Translations under genes and position numbers: made by a program
Source: Pseudoscleropodium purum
Taxonomy: Eukaryota; Streptophyta; Bryopsida; Hypnales; Brachytheciaceae
DNA: 64,000 nt
Assembly: GCA_963969395.1 (NCBI GenBank)
Contig: OZ017805.1
Coordinates: forward strand, 3,286,001-3,350,000
Reading direction: 5' to 3'
Shown: positions 45,211-56,995 of the stretch, piece after piece
Layout of the letters: each line of letters starts with the position of its first letter
How positions within the stretch are numbered: the first letter of the stretch is position 1
The notes under the pieces: model-generated
What the model was told of the DNA's origin: nothing
The model's database searches: none
The model's input: only the letters and a program-made list of their open reading frames with translations

Positions 45211-46715
45211 ACTAATCCTAAACCAACCTTTTGTTGTGAGAATTGGTGATTATTGTTTATGGTTCTGAATGAATTTCTTAGTTTAATTCTCTGATCTTGT
45301 TGTGAATGTTTTTTAGAGTATCCTTATTTATACCAGATGAAATGTCCATCATGATGTTTCTATTGCTTCGTGGCAACCTCCAAAGTTGTTAGCATAGTTG
45401 ATGTTGACGATGGGGTGAGATTGGCTTATATATTCTCTCCTCTATGCATTTGGTTTGTTAAGTTCTTTCAAATGTCATGAGACATTTCAAGTTCAAGGAA
45501 TATTTTGTTTTAATGCCACATGAATGTTAATTTCTTTGGTGTAGTCTTGACATTTAAGCATGGATGACTCCTTCCTTAGTATTCCTTGTTGTATAATCAA
45601 CGAGTTCTAAAATAAACAAGGCATTGATTATTTATCCTCCATGTGTCCATCTAGTTAATTATAGCTTCATAAACATAAGTTGTATTGTTTGTTTATGGCA
45701 TATTAAGACAATCATTTTGATTAAGCCATTTTCCTAACGACGATAGATTCCCATTGGGAGATTTCTAGATGTAATGCCCCTTTCACCTTGCATTCTAAGA
45801 GGTATTGGAGCATTCACTTTGTCATTCAAATTTGATTCCTCTTAAGAATGAGTAAGTCCCCTATGTTGCTAATTTATATTAGGGGGACCATACCTCTTAT
45901 ATTTTAAAAGATAGGATGATGGTCCCATTGTGAATGATATTTCAAAGTGGATGATCTTAGATATGACTCTTACATAAGCACTAACATTAAGAGGATTGGT
46001 TCACTTTCACATGTAATAAAAAACTAAATTGATGAATATTATAATGTTCATCAAGGGATCTCTCGATGAAAGTATAACAAATTTTGAAATTTGTAGAACT
46101 ATCCTCCTAGCAATATTGTCAAAGAAGATGAATTCTATAGTTATATTGGGAAAACTCTCGATTTATATCCTATACCGATGCATCACAGAATTTGTGCATT
46201 TGTGAATTCTAGACTTTTAATAGTCCAAAAGTAGTTAAATATGGCATTTTGCCTTTTAAAAAGGTATTATATCTCGCCCTAGTACTCAAGGTCAAGTATA
46301 AGTTGATTATGTAATCCATTAGTACTTAATAAATAGTACCAATATTTAGTGTGTATATAAGGGAAAATAAAAGCCTTTTTTATACATATTGTATTTTCTC
46401 TTTTATAATGGTGCTATATAATATCTCAAGAAAGAAAGAAAAGAAGAAGAAAAAATACTAATGCAATGTATAAAAATTTACCACCATATTACATATACTA
46501 TTTTTCACTTATTTGGTATATCAAAACTACCAAAGGGATAGTTAGATAGATATCCAATAGTATTTATATGTGTACTTAGAGGGACAAAAGCCATAGTATA
46601 CACAAATTTTTTATATTTCCTAGTGATGAAAGGAGTATATATCAATCAAGTATTAGAAAACTAATACTAGAATAAAATTGTATATGTATTCATAGGGGCA
46701 TAAGCCTTATTATAC

Positions 46716-46716
<1 letters not shown>
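45211..46716. other. No gene seen; two further palindromes
   Basis: AT-rich sequence with palindrome copies at 45,752 (CATTGGGAGATTTCTAGATG) and 46,049 (CATCAAGGGATCTCTCGATG). A loose repeat of 'aaagcc.t..tatacat' occurs near 46,368, 46,586 and 46,701. Confidence 0.5.

Positions 46717-46793
<77 letters not shown>
46717..46793. repeat. (TA)n microsatellite, about 38 units
   Basis: An uninterrupted run of alternating T and A. It can extrude as a cruciform and is often misassembled or polymorphic in length. Confidence 0.95.
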
Positions 46794-46795
<2 letters not shown>

Positions 46796-48321
46796 GATTT
46801 ATTTATTTATTTCCTTTTGTCCAAGATAGTACATGGACCAATGGAGAGTATTTCATGGCAAAAGGACAACTTATCACTTTACAAAGCATGACTTAGTGTT
46901 TGGGGTTTGGGATTTAGGGTTAAAATCCTTCCTTGTGTTCATAAATCTTATGATTGCTTGACAACAAGTGCACCCTACGATGAAGGTAGATTTATTACAT
47001 TGAGTACCAAATCTTTTCTTGTTGTTTGAATTTTCTTTTTGTTTAGCCTATTTAGAATTTTCAAGATTTTGTATAATGTAATTGGCAATATTTTGGTAAT
47101 TGTAGCTATTGCCTTCCTACTTTACTACACTACAAACTTAGTATTATGGAAGATTTAGAGAATCTTGTTTTAAAAGGCAAAAATCAAGGCTGACTTTTCA
47201 AAATTTTGCTTTACTCATGTTCAATGAAGGCATTGTTATTAATATTGAAATAAAGAAGGCCATACTATCTAGTGGAAATCAAGGTTTTACAATGAAGTCT
47301 GAAGGCTTTACAGTATAGGATAAGGAATATTATTTTCTTTTCTTTTTTTCTTTTTGGAAACATTTGGATAATATTTTTTCTGGTATTTTTCTTCTTTAAA
47401 TTTTTTTTTTCCTATTTTCATCATCATCCTCTTTTCGATTAGTTATTGTTAATCTTTTCTACACTTTTCGAATATGTCACTTTATAACTCTTGAAAATTT
47501 CATTCTATACTATATTTAATGATATTTTGATTTATTTTAACAGATTTGACTTGAGTGTAGAATACTGCTAGAGAATGTTGCGTAAAACAAGAATGTAGAT
47601 AGAATATATAAGTATGGGCTTTTGTTTAATTCTCTCAACCTACAATTATTGTACCAGTTTTCTAGAAAAATAGCACGTGAACAAGGAATTCAACCACTCT
47701 CTAGCAATCTAAAGTCCCTCCATTAATGATACATGTGGCTACTTTTTATAAATAAAGATTTTTCTTCTAAAATAATATGCAACTATTTTGAATCTTCCTG
47801 CATTCCTTCCCACTTTCGGGTGCTACACTATCTCCTCTCGGGCAAAGTTCTTCACCGCATTTTCTCTTGTTCTATTTTCTTGGCTTGTGGTTGCTTTTAG
47901 TTGATGTTCAAGTTGTGTTTGCACTAGCAACCTCCCGAAGCTTATCATTGTGCTTGTGTTTTGTGTCTTTAGCTTAACATTTGAAACTTTGCAACCATTT
48001 TGCTGTGAATCAACTAAGAGCAACCCCGACTTGTATGAGATTCTATTGACATTGTGTCTTACATTCTTACGTGTATAATGGAGTTGACGTTCATTCTTTT
48101 GTCATTAGGATGTTTCACAATTTTTTTGAAGACGATGATTACAGTGAATGCAGTTCAAATGAATATGTATATTTTGATTCCATGTCAACAATTTTGTGAA
48201 TCTTTGCACTTTTTGTTTCAGTCTTCAATGCTTAGTTTTGCAATTTGCTACTTTGTTATGTTGAAGGAAATTTGTACATGTCCTAATACATGCACTAGGT
48301 TTTATAGGATTACATATTTCT
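46794..48321. other. AT-rich sequence, no gene seen
   Basis: T-rich tracts near 47,340-47,420. Open frames are short and have no protein pattern. Confidence 0.45.
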
Positions 48322-48885
48322 GAAGACCTATGTCAAGGAATTCAATTCAAGTCAAGTTGAAGAACGGTTTAGAATATTAGATTACCAATAATGTATTTTG
48401 GGAGATTCTACTCACTTCGAGTTAAAATGAATTCCAAATGATGTGTTATTGGTGGAAATATAATATCAATGAGTCATAATTCACTAAGTAAGACTGATGC
48501 AATTTACTGAATACCTACGTTAGGGAATTCAACTCAAGTCAAGTTGAACAGTGTTTAAAAAGATTAGAGAAATAGTAATGTATTTTGGAAGATTCTACTT
48601 GATTCAAGTTAAAATGAATTCCTAATGATGTGTTGTCGGCAGATGTATAATCTCTATTAGTCATAATGCACTAAGGAAGATTGATGCAACTTTTGGAAGA
48701 CCAACATCGTAGAATCCAACTCAAGTTGAGTTGAATAGCGGAAGAAAAAATTAGAGTTCTTGTATTGTATTTAGGAAGATTACACTTGATTCAAGTTGAA
48801 TTGAATTCCTGATGAGGTGTTATCAATGGAAAAAATTTTCTATTAGTTATAAATGACTATTTATGACTGATGAAATGTCTAGAGT
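48322..48885 (+). repeat. 187-bp tandem repeat, 3 units
   Basis: The phrase 'gaattcaaytcaagtcaagttga' ends at 48,360, 48,547 and 48,734, exactly 187 bp apart. Each unit continues with 'aatgtattttgg.agattctac.tgattcaagtt.aa.tgaattcc.aatgatgtgtt' and ends 'aagaytgatgcaa'. Unit length is in the range of nucleosome-size plant satellites. Divergence between units is moderate. Confidence 0.85.
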
Positions 48886-49072
48886 ATCAAAACTGAAATT
48901 GGTATAGTAATTCTTTTATAATGAAATTGGATTTAACACAAGTCTCGTTAAATGGCAAATTTATTTTTTTCCGCTCTAATTTGTAGGATATAGTATATTT
49001 TCAAATCTTAATTAGACTATTTTTGCATCCAAACAATAAGAATATTATGTTATAAATGAATTGCAAATTACT

Positions 49073-49304
49073 GAATGAATCATCATTGAATGAATCTTTG
49101 AATGAATCATCATTGAATGAATCTTTGAATGAATCATCATTGAATGAATCTTTGAATGAATCATCATTGAATGAATCTTTGAATGAATCATCATTGAATG
49201 AATCTTTGAATGAATCATCATTGAATGAATCTTTGAATGAATCATCATTGAATGAATCTTTGAATGAATCATCATTGAATGAATCTTTGAATGAATCATC
49301 ATTG
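49073..49304. repeat. 27-bp minisatellite, about 8.6 units
   Basis: Nearly perfect copies of 'gaatgaatcatcattgaatg' followed by 'aatcttt'. The 27-bp period keeps one frame open on each strand (SLNESLNES on plus, MIHSKIHSM on minus). These frames follow from the repeat and are not evidence of a gene. Confidence 0.95.
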
Positions 49305-49878
49305 TATTGGTCATTTAACTCGATTTGAGTTAAATTGAGTGAATAGAGGTTTTAGTCAATTAGATATTTTTTTCTTATTGATGTCTTATTTTTGTATGAG
49401 ATTGTCGATGTTATTATGACAAAGATCTTTTTTAATCTTTAAAATTGGAAGTAACCATTCTAATCAATGCAAGTTGAATTGCAATATGATATTCTAATGG
49501 AGTTTCAGTTTATCAAATAGTGTCAAAGCAACTAAAACTTTGTATACTACGTGGTATTGTACAATTATTTGAGTAGGATGATTGATTATTCAATTTTTCA
49601 TTTTCAATACTATTGAAGTTGGCATAATACATATTGTAGTATCTACATTTCAAGCAAGGTCAACTCCTATATTTTATCATGAGAACTTTTACTTTGTGAG
49701 TTAGATTATTGGACTTTATTTTGTGGATTCCTATTGGTATTAAACTTGTTTAACACATTTGAATTATAATTCAACTTGTCTTCAATTGAATTAGTATTAT
49801 GTATCACTATTACATTTAGATTGGAGTTAATAAGAAAATGTTCATTATTCAATATTTTTTTCTACTTGTGTAGGTATT
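49305..49878. other. AT-rich sequence, no gene seen
   Basis: Nothing recognised between the minisatellite and the second DUF7869-like pseudogene. A possible acceptor (CTTGTGTAG) sits at 49,864-49,872. Confidence 0.4.
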
Positions 49879-52625
49879 ATGGAATTTGCACGGAATTCTG
49901 TACAAGAGTACTCTTCCGACAAAAGGGAGATAAAAAATCTTCCTAAAGGAGTTGATATTCTTGAATGTGAAGGCATTCCTAGATGTCTCTAGATGATGAA
50001 GAATGTTGACCTTCACAATGTGGATAGAGTGCATGTGGCCAAGGAAATTTGTCACAACGTTAACTCTAACCTCGTCATTGGATCTAATGGTCATCCAAAT
50101 CTCAAAGTCTCTAAATGTGGCAAATGTTCCGAACGATTGGAAGTACTCTTTGCAAGCTTAGCCGATTCAACATGTATTCTTTGAATGGAGCAAGCCTTTG
50201 CGATCGCAAGCTTTGTGATAAGTTCAACTGTTGGCAAGCAAGCCTCTTGGAATCACCTCTTTGGAAACGAGACCGTATACAAGCACTGTCAAAAATCCTC
50301 AAGTTTAGACTAATAAAATGGCCAAGGAATTACTAATGTAGTAGTCAATCAACTCAATTTCTAGCAAAGTCTGTTGCTCAAAGAACTATATTTGGCCTTT
50401 TTCAAAGAAGAAGATAAAGGCATTTTGGAAATGCATGTATCAAAACATCACATTTGATTTCCGGTACCACATGAAGTTGGATGTACATTGGCAAGTCCAT
50501 CCTAATGTTGAAGGGAAGAAAGTGGTCACTATGGAAGGGATCGATGCTTATTTGTCAACTTCGCATCATATTGCAGGTGTGTTAGAGACCACATTCCATC
50601 GTTTCCAAGGGTTTGCAGCCAAGGGTGAATCAACACATCCTCACAAGAATTTGAGCACACTAAAGCTTCAAAAGCATATGATGCAAGCCGATATAATATT
50701 AGAGTGTTTGCTTGAAAAAGAGGCGGATCATATGCTACATCGCATGCATACTCTTCTATCCGGGAAGAAGGTGTTATCAAAGGTTTTGCTAGCAATCTTC
50801 AAATGGAAGGAAACTATTCCCGAGGTCAATGCAACAAATGCAATGTTTGGGTTGAAATAAGTCTCTGTTTCAAATATCAAGAAAATCAGGAAAAGGAAAT
50901 TCCCCGAATACAGTGCTAAGAAACTTGGAGATAATTTTGCACAATGTACTAAATGTAATAGAGAAACTTTCAGAAGGACCGCTTTTCTACCTTTGTGTAA
51001 GACATGGACTAGGCTTTTGGAAAAGCATTTGGTCAAAGCTTGGGCCTATTGAGACCAATATTACACAAATTGTTTTCAAGTCAAGTGCTTACCTTCATGA
51101 ATGCTTGACAATTATGTATGATAAATCAGATATACCAAAACGGCTTTTCTTGTATTTTCACATAAAAGCAAGAAATTGGATGGAAAACTTCTAATCTCCA
51201 TGATGGTTATGATTGCTCACAGGCATGCTGATGTCTATTATGCACATTACTTCTTTCATGACTCGAACTACATAGTAGGGGCTTTGGTAAAACTCTTCTA
51301 TGACATTCAACTACCTCTGAAGCACTCATCTCAGGAATTGTTCACTAGGTTAGGCTCTATTCCTTTATTTTGTGCGATACTACAAGGAGCAAACATGAGC
51401 AATTCATCCCTTTGACAACTACCCAAAGCCCCAATTGCTGCAACTCCTCTACCTTTGGTTTTGAACATGTAGATGGACAATGCAAGGGGAGACAACAAGA
51501 ATACATTTGTGTTTTTGTTTTGGTCTTTCCTTATTGCTAAGCACATCTTCTATGAGGTTTATATTAGTTTCATGCTTGTCGGCCAAATACATGACAATAT
51601 TGATGCTTTATTTGGGAGGTGGAGTATGAAGTTGAAGAAAGAGAGCTTTTTTACCATCCCATCTCTCATAAAGTCCTTCATGGCTATGGATTCCATACCT
51701 ACAATTCTTCACCTTATTAAGGAAGTGCTCAATTTCAAGGCCTTCATATAAGGCTCTTTTTTTTGGGTGGAGGTGAATCACTTATTAGCCACACAAAGGC
51801 ACAATAATTCATGAACTTCGTAGGTGTCCCTATCATGAAGTACAAGCACTATTGCAGAAACAGTGATTGGCTCCCAATAGAAGGTGAAGGAATCAAGTTG
51901 TGGCAAGAGGATTTTGGAGGACAAAGTTTTTAGCCTTGTGGAGAGCTAATGCATGCAATTCACCTCCCAATGCGGAGCATGGGTGACATTTATAAGGGCT
52001 TATTAGAATTCATCAAGTATTGGAAGACATTATGTGATGAAGATGGAAGTGGAGAGTACAAGAGACGATTTGAGCATTTGGTATTCTACTAGCTTATAGT
52101 AAATGTAAGCTTGAAAGAACCAATTGAACCATCTATGACTTTAAAAGACACCTTTTGGCCTTCTTCTCAAGTAGAAAGGACCAAGGGGGACAAAATTGAT
52201 TAGGATGGTCAGGTTTATGAGGAGTTTGTTGAGATGATGCCATTGTGGGCCAACTTTGTGATCGCCCATTGCCAAAATTCCGTGTGGCACATGACGTTTA
52301 TAAAGGATATTTTGTTGCTATTCGACTTGCTAATGGTGATTCCAAGCCTATATGGTTTGTTGGAACCTTGTCTGATCCTTTTGTTAATCTAGATCATCCC
52401 AATTGTATTCTCATTCAATATTTTTGCCCCACGTTGTGGGAATGAAATGTTCAAAAGTACTATATTAGTTGGGACTCCACCAAAAGATTGCATTGGAAGG
52501 TGGACAAAACTCAAAACCTGGTCTACGAAGACACAAATTCTTTGATGACGGCCTAGAAGTCTAGGGTCAAGAAAGACACAATGGATTATGTAATCAATGG
52601 GAGCTTGGCTTTGAACAACTCTAAT
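49879..52625 (+). pseudogene. Decayed transposon-associated gene, copy 2 (DUF7869-like)
   Basis: Broken relative of copy 1 on the same strand, about 8 kb downstream. The best open part, 50,435-50,860, contains PNVEGKKVVTMEGIDAYLST and ends NAMFGLK. Then follow FAQCTKCN, RYTKTAFLVF, MIAHRHADVYYAHYFFHDSN, and at 51,473-51,751 MDNARGDNKNTFVFLFWSFL and FMLVGQIHDNIDALFGRWSM. SLKEPIEPSMTLKDTFWPSS matches the 'KEPLPE...FWPL' part of copy 1. The last part (52,245-52,620) includes DHPNCILIQYFCP and a 'W.VD' segment. Order of blocks is the same in both copies. The many frame changes indicate a long-dead gene. Protein similarity between the copies is low to moderate by eye, so they are not a recent duplication. 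Confidence 0.6.
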
Positions 52626-53926
52626 TGAGCATATAGATGGCATCGTGAAGATATTTTCTATTATGTATGGGCAATTACATTTGTTAGTATGTATTACATG
52701 TTTTCGTTCCTTGTTTTGGTATAGCATAACAATATAATATTTCATATTAAGTATTGTAGTACATGGTTTAGATAAGAGTATTATAATTTGATTTCATTTC
52801 TTTTTATTGAGATTGTTTGTCCTATATTGTATAAAGTACCTTGCATGGCAAGTGTACTTATACATAGTTTTTAAATATAAATATATATTTGTATATATAT
52901 TATGAAATTATTTCTATCTATATTTGAGTCATTTTTCTTATTTATTGAATTCATAAATGTTTTAGGAAAATGTCAAATAATTACAAAAATGAGTAGTGGG
53001 AAGGACCACCTTTCATTTGTTAATGCATTAAACACTTGTTACAGTTTTTGGAATGGGGTTGGTTAGTTGTTACAATTTTCTTGCCATTCAAGCTCATTGA
53101 GCAATGCCAAACCATGTATATCTTATAGTCATTCAAGTTTGTATTCATACTCATAATGTATAAATACCATATAAATATAATGTATCGATACAAAAGTGAT
53201 ATGTATACAATACATATATCCATACTTATATATACTATATAAAATACAACAAAATTGTATACAAGACCATATAAGCCTTGTACCAAACTTCAAGTCTTTT
53301 CAAGTCTTCCAAATCTTCTTAAAAAAAACATCATCAAACTTTGATTTAGCACCAAAGTTGCATACAAGCTCCAAAAGAAATGTGCTTTAATTTTTTAGAA
53401 AGCTACATTAATGTTGTGAAAATCATCAAATTTTCAAACGTAGAAGAGTTATTGTTCGAATTCCATAGCAAAATGAAAAATATACCTCCACTTGCTTAGG
53501 CACACCCTTTTACTTTGGAAAACGCCTTGGTTTCATATAATTTCCAAATGCCTTGTGTGATAAGTCTTTAAAAAGATAGAAACATTATTCATAATTCCTC
53601 CAAATCTTAGCTCCAAAATCCAAAAATCTTGTCATTCATACTAAGTCAAAGTTGATACACCCTCCAAGTTTTAAACTTGTGCAGCTATTCTCCACTCTCT
53701 CACTTTTATGGCTATAACTTCTCTTTCACAACTCCAAACTAAGTGTGCTATAGCTTCATAGAGAGATATTAACTTTTTCTACCTACATGCCAAATATCAA
53801 ATTCAAAAACTTTACAATAAAACTTCTACAAGCTTTCAAAGCTATTGCCCTCAAAATTAATTAGTTGTTGACCCTACTTCACTCTTTCAAGCATAATTCT
53901 TACAAATCAACTTCAAATGAGGCATG
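52626..53926. other. AT-rich sequence, no gene seen
   Basis: Composed of AT-rich low-complexity stretches (for example 52,860-52,920 and 53,150-53,250). No gene or repeat identified. Confidence 0.45.
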
Positions 53927-54555
53927 TGTGGAAATTTGGAAAATGAGAATGAAGTTACTTCAAATGGAATTTGAAGTAAAGGGGCCATTACTAGTATTTT
54001 ATTTTTTTTTAAGGATTAGAAACAAAGAAGTTACTAGTATTATGGATTAGGAAAACATAGAATCTCTTATTGAGATAAATTGGTTAAGGTCTTAAGGAAG
54101 AAAGTAGGTTTTTCGTCTTAACCGGAACTAGAATCCGAATACTCAGCCAAAATAATTCTAAAATTTTTTATAGTATTGGAATCAGATTTGGGATTCGTTT
54201 GGAAGCTAATGGACATAGATGGAAGAATAGGCAAAACGTTCAAATGAATAGAAGATTTGTTGAAATGGTACAATGGTAACATCCAACAGCAGTAGGAACT
54301 GGAAATCCAAGAAGAGAAAGGAAGGTTGTTTTCCCTCCTTGTCACACTTGTTTCTATATCTGGTTGCGCTTTAGACTTTCTGGTTGTATTTTCTTGCTAA
54401 CAAAAGGAAGGATTTGAGAGTTTCGAATTCTGGTTTCCGAGAATAAGGACAAGAAGAAGAGTTTCCATCTAAATGGGCTATCGTGAGGAAGTTGGATGTT
54501 TCTAGACTTGAGGAATTGGAAAGGTGGTGAGGTAATCCCGAATGAAGCAAAAGAC

Positions 54556-56400
54556 ATGGTAAAGATGGAGGTTGAGGAGGAACCGCATTCGGTTATCCTT
54601 CGGGCAATTGTTCCAAGCATTCTTAAGGACAAAGAAGAGAGGGCACAACTTGAATCAGACCTATGTTAGATTGGATGTCAAGGGTTTTTCCAACTGCCAT
54701 GGAATCTTCGTGATGTAGCCATAGTGCAAGAACTGATGGAGGAACAATCTAACAAGTGGTAGCTAATAAGGAGGGTGCAGCCATTGGAGTGGATGTCTGA
54801 GTATTAGGGGATTGTGTATTACTTCCCTAATATTAGAGAAGGATGGGCTTCCCGGACTAACAAGTTCGGGAGTGGTAAGTTCATGAATTCAGTTAATCCC
54901 AAGGATGGGTTTGTAATCACAAATTGTGAGGACTTGAGGGAGAGAAGAGTTTTGGAGTTCTTAGTTTCGATCCTAAACCCTAAGAGGCCCAACAAACTTA
55001 TAGTTACCTTAGCCAACATCATATTCAGAGCCCTATTTGAGGACCTGAAGGTGAATTGGGGAGTAGTAATCTAGGATGTAGTGGCCAAGATGGTAGGAGT
55101 AGTTGGGAAATCTAAACCTTCCGAGCTTAGTCCATTTTCTACCACTTGTATGAATCCTTAGATATTTTGAGAGAGAAAGAGAAGTCAACATATAAGGCTG
55201 CTCTAGTTATGCTAGAATTTGACATTCTTGAGGAAGCCAGAAAGGAAGAACAAGGAGAGGAGTCCCTAGAATTGGAAAAAAAAGAGGTAGCTTCTCATGA
55301 GAAAGGGAAAGGAGAGGTTCAGTGTTCAAAAGAAAAGGACCTAATTTGGAACCTAGACCAGAAGAGCGATGCCTTACGAAAAGTAATAGAAGAGTTGAAC
55401 CAAATCAAGAATCACATCACCATTGAGAGAGAGGTCACCAAGAAGATGTGTGAGCTGATGGGGGTTGGACCTTTGGTACTCTATTCAAAAGTGGAGATCC
55501 TTCTCCAAAACAAGGATGTCCGAAAGTTAGAAAAATGGATAGAAGAATTAACAACTCAAGTGAAAACCTTTCAAGATAAAGTGAAGTAGAAGTTTGAGGA
55601 GGTAGAAAAAGAGAGAAGGCTCTCTCCTAAGTCCGTGGAAACTCTTAACTGGATCCAAGACTTCATTGGGCATCCTAGAGATGAGGTGAATAAGGCAAAG
55701 TTTTTTAATGTGGGTGTTTACAAGGAGAGGTTGCAGCTACTTCCAAAACTAGTCTCATTCCTTGTGAGTTATACCAAAAAGATGGAGAGGACATTGGATG
55801 AGATGAGGTTAATAATGCAAGCGGGTCCTAAATCGGAAATGGAAAAAGGATCCGATTGATTGAATAGAGCAACGCCTTCTTGGTCAATTCCTATCTCCCC
55901 ACTCACTTCTAAGGAATGGAAAGAGAGGGGCATAGAGGTTACTTAGCCACCAACTCGTCCTAATAGCAAAGTAGAGTCTAAAACTAGAAAGGGATCTACA
56001 CTTAGATCCTAGACCTAGAGTCATTAAAAGTTAGAGGAGGAGAGTTTGGAGACGCCAAAGAGTAAGGTTTCTAGTCCTTCCCCAACCCATGCCTAGTACA
56101 ACCAAGTGCAAGCAGATCACAAAGAGATCTAGGGAGCATAGCCCAAATGTTGTGCTTGACTTGGAAGAAGAAGAGGAGTCTCTAGAGCTACTAGAGACAA
56201 AGGCAGTACAATTGAGTTAGAGGAGGAAACAAAATTGGAACAGACCTCTCCTCCTCAGAAGGAGAAGAGCAAGATTCCAGTTTCGACTAAAGGTAAGGTA
56301 GTACGTGGAGGCAAGGCGCAGCCAGTCGTAGGCAGCTAACAAAGAAAGGGGCTGCCAAATAAGTGGAGGGAACTCCAAAATGGGCCACGAAATCTTAGGG
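54556..56400 (+). pseudogene. LTR-encoded protein gene, old copy E
   Basis: Starts at ATG 54,556 (MVKMEVEEEPHSVILRAIVP). Conserved blocks are IGCQGFFQLPWNLRD (54,670-54,715), then at 54,814-55,074 ASRTNKFGSGKFMNSVNPKD and NPKRPNKLIVTLANIIFRAL, then LKVNWGVVI before TAG. A coiled-coil part at 55,146-55,589 and IQDFIGHPRDEVNKAKFFNV at 55,650-55,710 follow. Stops and frame changes are frequent. AT-rich codons, yet the same amino-acid pattern as GC-rich copy C. It is closer to A than to B, C or D. Confidence 0.7.
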
Positions 56401-56990
56401 TTAGTTATTTTAGGAATAGAATTAGGTAAGCGGAGAAAAAAACTAGGTAGGCACTTCTGTGTAGATGTACTTGGACATTCGGATTCGGATTTCTCAGATC
56501 TGAGATCCACTTTTGGCGGGTTTTATTTGTATATTAGAAGTCAACGGTTTTAGAATTAAGAGAATGTGATGTAGCATTCCTTTGGCCTTGTTTTATTTTC
56601 TTAGAAGCTTTTATGGTTACCGGGGGTGTTAGTTATTTAAGAACAGATTCTAGTTTGAAACTTTGGACATTTTTAGACTTTGGTATTTTCTTCCATTGGA
56701 TAAAGCTAAACTAATATTTCTACTTCATCTTGTTGAGTTTGTCACTTGATGTTGTGTTGGTATGCTGGCAATGCTAGAACCATTGCTTAGTGTAGGTAGA
56801 TGGTTTTTGTTGAGTAAAGAAAACCAGAAGTGGCCTTCTGATTCTAGTTGGATCCGGTTTCTAGTAGAAGACTTAATGTTATGGGAGGAATTTGACATAC
56901 TAGACAGGTGACTTGTTTGGACTAGTTATCGTGAGACTTCTGTATGGGATAGCCGCATTGAGATTAGGAGTGATCCTTAAAGGTTAGAGT

Positions 56991-56995
56991 ATATG
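56991..56995 (+). repeat. Target-site duplication ATATG of LTR D (left)
   Basis: ATATG at 56,991-56,995 is repeated directly after the unit at 60,267-60,271. Confidence 0.85.

Noticed and set aside
49056..49328. Open frames of about 90 codons on both strands (SLNESLNES and MIHSKIHSM repeats)
   Set aside because: They come from a 27-bp minisatellite whose period is a multiple of three. No gene signal remains once the repeat is discounted.
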